Positions 58,203 to 64,000 of a DNA stretch of 64,000 nt are shown here, one piece after another (positions within the stretch are counted from its first letter, which is position 1; each line of letters opens with the position of its first letter). A model generated the notes under the pieces. That model saw only the letters and a program-made list of their open reading frames with translations. It did no database searches and was not told where the DNA came from. This DNA comes from Ophiosphaerella korrae (lineage: Eukaryota; Ascomycota; Dothideomycetes; Pleosporales; Phaeosphaeriaceae): NCBI GenBank assembly GCA_028456385.1, contig JALNQF010000120.1, forward strand, positions 62,001 through 126,000. Reading direction: 5' to 3'. Both the position numbers and the translations under genes were made by a program.

Positions 58203-59415
58203 TCAAACCTCTATACCCGAACCGTCATTGTTAATTGCGTCTGCTATTGCAACAAGTGCAGTCTCAAAATCTTTAATTGCGGTATTCAAACAATGGATAT
58301 TAGCCTGCACAAGAGGAGACGGCGAACAGGTCGTCCGTAGCATACATTGACCTTTGGACCTAATTGCATCCAACACCGAAGTAACCTTGTGAATGAGCGA
58401 AAGGATAAGCATAGCTCGTAGTTTTGGGTCATTAATCGGTACTTCTGATCCGCCGAAACTCATGTTGATAGCACTCGTTAAATCGGCTCTGGCAATATAT
58501 TCGAAATAGACGTTTGTTTGTTGGAAAACCGACACAATGCAGATAAGATCCATGCACGTGATGTCGCACTCTGTGCAATCAACAATGTTTTGGAATGCAT
58601 CTACTACATTCTGTGTACCTTTGAAAACTTCGTTCAATTCCTTCTCTTGTATGGAGCGGTTCACTGTTTGTATCAGAGCTGCCACATTCGCTCGGCACTG
58701 ACATTCGGGGAGTGAGAGTGGTTGTTGAGATAGAACAAAGCTATTGCTCAAACCTCTAGTAGTATATTCCCTATAATCTGATGGATGTAGCGGTGCAGAT
58801 GTTGTGATATTCTGGCTTAAGGGGTTTGTCAAAGGTTGTGAATCTAGCTCAGGTAGGATATTGTAGCTCTCTAGCGGCTCGAAGTGCTATTTTCCGATAT
58901 CATTATTAGCTTTGAACGAGACCATGAAGCATTCAAGAGTAACACACGTTGAAATTTACATCCATTATATCCCAGCCAAAATATTCCGGTGGCTGTTGGG
59001 TTGACTCTGGAACCCAATCAACTATGGTTTCGAGAAAATGGTTTTCTTCGTACATTGCGCTGCCTGATTGTGACTGAGTCGTAACTTCTGTGTCCAAGGT
59101 CATGAATGTCCCTCCGGGTGTTGATTGCGTGGCTGTTATGGGGGCGGTATTACCAATCGGTGGTAAGCCATTCCTTGGAAGATTTTTGTCTTGAGTGTCC
59201 GGTTTTGTATATTTACAAACAAGGCCGCGGCTGGCACAACGGTCACATTCTTCCTGGCCGCCGCATTTGACTTTGGCTATGCGACACATCTGGCATGCTG
59301 TCATAGGTCGACGGACCAGTGGCCTGGGGCCGGAACTCTGCCATTTCAGCATGAAGTTGTGAGGAACATTCCCTTTCCGACGAGCATGGGGCTTGCGAGG
59401 TGTAGGTGACGCCAT
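58203..59415 (-). CDS. AflR-like Zn2Cys6 transcription factor
   Basis: Two exons, 59415-58948 and 58886-58203 (61-nt intron, GTGTGT donor, AATAG acceptor, phase 0), giving 383 residues. The binuclear zinc cluster is complete at about residues 40-66: C-x2-C-x6-C-x5-C-x2-C-x6-C (CQMCRIAKVKC, then CDRCASRGLVC). A basic patch precedes it (RKPHARRKGNV). The C-terminal domain starts with LPECQCRANVAALIQTVN and has a DCTECDITCMDLICIVSVFQQ segment with paired Cys residues, as in AflR-type regulators of secondary metabolite clusters, but it is short. It probably binds DNA in the nucleus and activates nearby genes. No biosynthetic backbone gene is within the window, so its targets are unknown or lie beyond the right edge. 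Confidence 0.83.
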
Positions 59416-61830
59416 TGTAAATACGAGAGGACCTCAGGATCGTAATTTAGGTATAAGTAATTGCAGTCCAAAACCTTTACAGCAGGATATGACGAAAGTT
59501 GTCTAGTCAGGGCGTTTTGTTGGCTACTGTTAAAGTCGAAGGGTTGGCGTGATGTTTTAAGGGCATGAATTTTGAAAGCACGGGGCCTCCAGCTGGCTTA
59601 GGTACTTCATCGTGTCGCCATCGCATTACTTCAGGGCTTGGCATGCAGGTGTAGTCTAGTAAGTTGATCGCATGAAACTATGATTTAGCGCGCTAGATGA
59701 TGCCGCCACTAATAGGCAAATGTGCCGACCTCGGGAAAACTAACTACTCAGAGAGCGGTATTATAATATAGAACAGGTAGCGCATGCCGTGTAGAAGCAT
59801 CATCCTCACGCCAGGTTTCCGACTCTCCCTAACCTAGAAAATGAGCCACTTCCCTAGTTAGCCCATTCTCGTATGACTAGCATGACTAACAGAACCGCCG
59901 AGTTCTCACCGTCTGCCCCCAGTTTCAGCGGCTTCCAGGTAAATCCTGAATGTTCATGTAAATCCCCTGAGTTAGACTGTTACACACACGTACACTACAC
60001 AATAGACCCGGAGTGCAATCACCTGCGCTGGCTCGTCAAGGTGGATTGCACCTGAAAATCGTTGCATTTTGTATCTCTTTCCTGTATCATTGGCCTAACA
60101 CTGAACGTGGTGACATTGCTACGCGGAAAAACATAGTTTATGTCGAATTTGTATATAACTTAAGGTAGGTATGTACAGCCGCAAGTGGATATGCGTGTAG
60201 GATCTTGAGTAACTACTTTCTACTCTCTAACTGTACCAACACTAACAGATTAGGTTCGCAGGACAAGCTAGACACCGAGCATTAAGTAACCAGGCTTACA
60301 TCACTGGCGATTACGTATAAGAAAGAATGTAGGAGATATATCTACTGCGGGTTGTAGCACAGGGTGGAACCTACCGTCCCGCTATAGGGGTATACAGGAC
60401 TGTTTATCGATTGAATTCTAATGTATTTTAATAGCATTTTTTAACCGCTAAGTCGTTTTTATGGTATCTGAGGCCAACGCGATCTCAGCTTAAGTCTTAG
60501 TGGACGATAGGAGACAGTAGAACCGTAAGAAAGTCCTAATCCCGCAAATGTTTTATGGTAATTCTACACGAAGCTGATTCACTAGGGCTTGTTGCGGATC
60601 GGTAGCGGGATCCACAATAACTGAATTACCGCAGTACAAGGTGCATAGCAGCAAAGCTGCCGGTAGGTATCGAAGCCACCGCACAGACAAGTTCGCACTC
60701 GGGTAGGTTCCGATCATCCGAATCGCCAATAACCTAGGTACTTTACTGAACTTGTTTTCGGGCCTTTTCAAGCAACTTTATTCATGGATAGCGGGTAATT
60801 TGGGGATTCTCGGTAAGATATATTAATCACCTGAAGAGTAATCGTCTTGAGGCAGAATCAGATGTCAATGGGACGGACCGCTACCGTCCCTACATGCCAC
60901 CAACGTTTGGGATACTAGATTGGGCGAAATCACGTTATGAACTTGAGATTTTGAATTTGTCCGGGTATCTGCAAGCGAGGGCTTATTTAGCTCGCCTAAG
61001 ACAACCTGGAGAATTGCTACATGGGCGACAATAAAACAGCCCCGGGAATATCTACCGTCATAGTGGGTTCCACGGTTGCTTTCTGTTTGTTTCTATGGGC
61101 TTTTCGTTTGAACCGAAAGACAACGATTGATCAGCGCACTTAAACACGTCCACACACCACTTATATGGCCCTAAGTTTGCATCGCTAAAAAAATAGTCTT
61201 CTAGGTCGACGAAATTCATGTAGGTTACATAGAATACGTACAAACACGCAATGCGGGATATTTCCCCAATTTTCCGATCTCGGTTTCATAACATCACCGA
61301 GATAATCACGAAGTAATCAAGGGTCTGGTGGCGATGGCGGCATGAGCGATGGGCTAAACTTTGTACTAATATAGATAACATTCCCATATAAGGTCCGTTC
61401 AAGCTAACAGTCATGAAGTCAAACTAGGGGTCTTTTTCTGTCTGTAACGGTAATAGAAGGGTGTCACTATGCCAATATTCTCTAGGATAAGTAACGGACG
61501 AAATAGTATAATTCAAGATGCCGCCAGTCGTATCTATCTCGGCGGGATCCACCCATCCACTTTCCTTCTTTAGTCACGCTTGCCAAGTGCTGTTGAATTA
61601 GGAAGGGATCGGAAATTCTAGATGCGCATTAGCCACCAAATGCGTCTCCTGCCATAAAATATTGCAAATTCAGAATCAATAATAGGTACAGAGGTGGCTT
61701 TCAAAAGTTCCTCCCACCCCGCCCGGGAATAAGCCATATGCGCCACATCCTCAATTCAGTTAGTTGCTGACGTGGCCTCAATTCTTAACCCTTTTCCTTC
61801 CTGCTGCTCCTCTCTTCCCTTGATCAACAA
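59416..61830. other. Gene-poor AT-rich stretch
   Basis: About 2.4 kb. Apart from a possible 60-residue frame at 59873-60055, no gene is supported. A 72-codon minus frame at 60553-60771 has a run of hydrophobic residues but no clear family. Confidence 0.5.
59873..60055 (+). CDS. Possible 60-residue Cys-containing mini-protein
   Basis: MTSMTNRTAEFSPSAPSFSG leads into a segment with four Cys (NPECSCKSPELDCYTH, IDPECNHLRW, VDCT at the end; five Cys in all). A TATAAT-like element (ATTATAATATAG) lies about 110 bp upstream. There is no signal peptide and no recognised family. It could be the last exon of a larger decayed gene. Confidence 0.25.
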   Translation: MTSMTNRTAEFSPSAPSFSGFQVNPECSCKSPELDCYTHVHYTIDPECNHLRWLVKVDCT

Positions 61831-62541
61831 TAGGTTATGATCTTGCTATTCGTGCTGTAGTTGTTGGTTTGAAGGCTCATAGTACGCTAAATAATAAGAT
61901 TACTTCTATAATAGGTGTGACGAAACAGACGATCAACTTAATATACGCACGAGCAATTCAACGCGGGTTTAATCCTTCTAAACGCCTATTTAAGCTAACT
62001 AACAATTACCTTAAGGATAGACATTGTTCTAGCTAGCCATTAAAGCAAGATAATCTAGTTTCTAATAGAATAAATAAAGCTATACGCTATAACTGTTATA
62101 GAAGAGAGAAATCTTGTACTAATATTGCTAGCGAACTTAGTTAGGATAGCGTTAAGATATTAGCTATAATAGCACAGCAAGTCTTGTAGAAAGTAGGATT
62201 TAAGAAGATAAAGCTAATAAGAAAGCCTAGGTTAACAAAGAAGATAAAGAAAGAATAGCTTAAGTAGTGTCTTTTTTATAAGGATTAGACAATAGAAGAC
62301 TAGAAGAATATTATCTAGTCTAATAAGACGTCTATTATCCTTCTCTATAAACGTAGTAGATATAGAATTTAGAGGAAAGTAGATAAAGCTTTTATCTATA
62401 GCTATATTTATAAAAAGTAGAAGAGCTATTCTAAATTTATATTTTAGGGGTACTTTATATATAATAAGAAAGGCTCTTGTTACTATTAAATACTAGAAAT
62501 AAAGAAAGATAAAGAAGTTACTTCTCTCTATATTAATGTAA
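61831..62541 (+). mobile_element. RIP-decayed Tc1/mariner transposase relic
   Basis: Read in the plus frame it begins YDLAIRAVVVGLKAHSTLNN, then IIGVTKQTINLIYARAIQRG, a helix-turn-helix N-terminus of Tc1/mariner transposases. Further on it shows the first catalytic block, where the expected W-S-D-E-T/S appears as stop-S-N-K-T-S (62316-62330), and then FIFQGYFIYNKKGSC in place of the family's FMFWG-x-F segment. Many stops (TAG, TAA) have replaced Trp and Gln codons. The second and third catalytic acids are not present; the relic stops at about 62541. The changes (TGG to TAG, GAT to AAT, GAG to AAG) are the direction expected of RIP. It is inactive. Confidence 0.75.
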
Positions 62542-62744
62542 CGGGCCTCCTGTCGTCGACTACAGGTACCTGTCTTTGGGGGTTGGTGGATTAGGAGTTG
62601 ATAGTAAAAGCTCGGGGGGTAATCTTGCAATAACTATGAACAATAAAAGATGTTTCGCAACTGTCTCGTATTGGCGTTCCGTAGTCAAAGGATTGAATTG
62701 CCGATGCTATCCTAACGATGCGCATCCTTCTGACTATATACTCA

Positions 62745-62840
62745 TCGTGATCTGTAATCTGTGGTTGCCAAGACTAGCAGATCGCGGATCGTCTTGATCT
62801 GTGATCTGTTGACGCCAAGAGTCTACAGATCACGGATCAC
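62745..62840. repeat. Tandem duplication of an imperfect hairpin
   Basis: Copy 1 (62745-62791) and copy 2 (62792-62840) align along their length. Each is an imperfect palindrome: TGATCTGTGATCTGT facing ACAGATCACGGATCA in copy 2, around a 15-base loop holding GCCAAGA. It lies in the ordinary-composition gap between two AT-rich relics. Confidence 0.75.
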
Positions 62841-62960
62841 ACTAGGTGTCCCAGTTATGTGTGGTCTCCTAATCGAGATCGTTACCCTGCTCGTCCTATG
62901 CTTCGTCAGCACCCGAGTTAGGACTGATTGGTTCTATCTCGATTTCTTCTGTTACACCCG

Positions 62961-64000
62961 TAACAATTAAGAAACTAAATAAAGAGCTTAAGCTCTTAAT
63001 AAAAGAATAATAGGAGCTTAAAAATAGTATACGTCGTCTTAGTCTAAGAAATAAGCTAGGTCTATAACCTTAATAGAAGTAGGACGTATCTTATAAGAAG
63101 CTAATACGAGGTAGTAGTTTAGGAATTAATTAGTACTATTACTAGTTAGTTATTCTTTTTCCTAAGTTATTCCCTTTTACTAAGGAATATATAGCTAAAC
63201 GCCTAGGAATAATTATTTAAGAAGATAAGGTACTAGCTTATAATTACTATATTTAATAATATATATATAATTAATATAAGGTTTAGAAGCTCTTTTAGAA
63301 TAAGAACTTATCTAATTTAAATACTATTAAGCCTTATTAGGTATAGATAAAGTAAAATACTATAAAGAAGAGAGTACTAAAAAATAGATTTAAGGTAACT
63401 TGTACCTAGGAGAAGTATTAGAAAGACTTACTTTAAGATAAAATATAAGCTTAGATTAAGTATATTTCTATATATATTTAGAAGATTATATTATTAGTTA
63501 GAGCTCTACTTTATATAATTTAAGTAAGCTTATAGTAGTAAGTAAGCTATATAAGCTATTTAAGCTACTCTACTATATATAAGTAGCTTAGCTTAGATAG
63601 CTCTTTAATTAATAATTATCTCTTACTTATTTCTAAGCTTATATCTTATAATAGTTATAAGCTTAGTACTAAAAATTACTTAATAGTTCTATCCTATATA
63701 CTATAGTAAGAGATTATAAGCTTAGTATACTTTTATCTTATTTTATCTTATCTTATCTATTACTTAAACGCTTATAATATCTTATAGTAAGATTACTCTA
63801 CTTAATTAAGGTACTACCTTACTTAATAAGTACTTATAATAGCTAGTATAGTTTATATAACTTTATTATAATACTCTTAAGCTAGGTATCTAGTAGCTAG
63901 TTAATCTAAAAGCTAATAATATCCTTAATATCTATACTAACAAACTAGTTTAACTTAAACTAAAGAGCCTAGTAATAGTAGAAGAAGTAGCTACTTATAA
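62961..64000. other. Extreme AT-rich RIP island running off the window
   Basis: From about 62961 the sequence changes abruptly to A/T-dominated text with repeated AAGCTTA, TATAAG and CTTAAG words, no open frame and almost no CpG. It continues to the end of the window. The first 150 bp (AATTAAGAAACTAAATAAAG...) may once have coded a Lys/Glu-rich coiled coil, but it is too decayed to name. This is what a heavily RIP-mutated transposon or AT isochore looks like. Confidence 0.75.

Noticed and set aside
60553..60771. A 72-codon minus frame with a hydrophobic stretch.
   Set aside because: No family, no signal-peptide layout and an AT-rich decayed neighbourhood.
1..64000. tRNA, rRNA and CRISPR signals.
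   Set aside because: B-box-like GTTCGAATC words were looked for by eye; the few near matches lie in coding sequence or lack an A box and cloverleaf. The only arrays are simple tandem repeats without spacers, and the DNA is eukaryotic.

Overview
The window is nuclear DNA of a filamentous ascomycete (Pezizomycotina, probably Dothideomycetes; lineage is inference). Genes carry short introns of about 45-125 nt with GTAAGT/GTATGT-type donors, CTAAC branch sites and (C/T)AG acceptors. Products include fungal families such as CWH43, a Zn2Cys6 regulator, a fungal 7TM rhodopsin-like protein and GMC/GH27 secreted enzymes. Transposon relics towards the right end carry G-to-A/C-to-T decay typical of repeat-induced point mutation (RIP). 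Exon models below were built by hand: each reading frame was checked across each junction, and exon lengths sum to multiples of three.

Region 1 (about 2-22 kb) is a gene-dense conserved core: a Mid2-like membrane sensor, a small tail-anchored PPxY protein, DOP1 (endosome-Golgi traffic), CWH43 (GPI-anchor lipid remodelling), UTP6 (18S rRNA processing), a mitochondrial GGQ release factor, a NAB3-like RRM protein, eIF3e and mitochondrial ribosomal protein mL49. CWH43/UTP6 and eIF3e/mL49 are divergent pairs with short shared promoters.

Region 2 (22-31 kb) holds two unusual secreted-protein genes. One (21961-23748) encodes six tandem eight-cysteine domains, with every intron at the same place in the domain and in phase 0. 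The other (25227-27357) is a Ser/Thr-rich secreted protein ending in an (Asn-Asp-Asp-Asp)n tail made by a 12-bp minisatellite. A conserved 446-residue fungal protein of unknown function follows.

Region 3 (31-37.5 kb) is nearly empty. Region 4 (37.6-53 kb) is accessory and enzyme-rich: a BAHD-type acyltransferase, a decayed Thr-rich/Cys-rich secreted gene, a 38-residue spliced mini-gene, an F-box-like protein, a GH27 alpha-galactosidase with an apparent C-terminal frameshift, a secreted GMC oxidoreductase, an MFS transporter and a Kex2-processed small secreted protein (effector candidate). No PKS or NRPS backbone is present, so this is not a classical metabolite cluster.

Region 5 (53-64 kb) is AT-rich and gene-poor. 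It holds a rhodopsin-like membrane protein with an ultra-short candidate intron, an AflR-like Zn2Cys6 regulator, a MITE-like inverted repeat, a RIP-decayed Tc1/mariner transposase relic, a duplicated 47-49 bp hairpin and a strongly AT-rich island running off the end.
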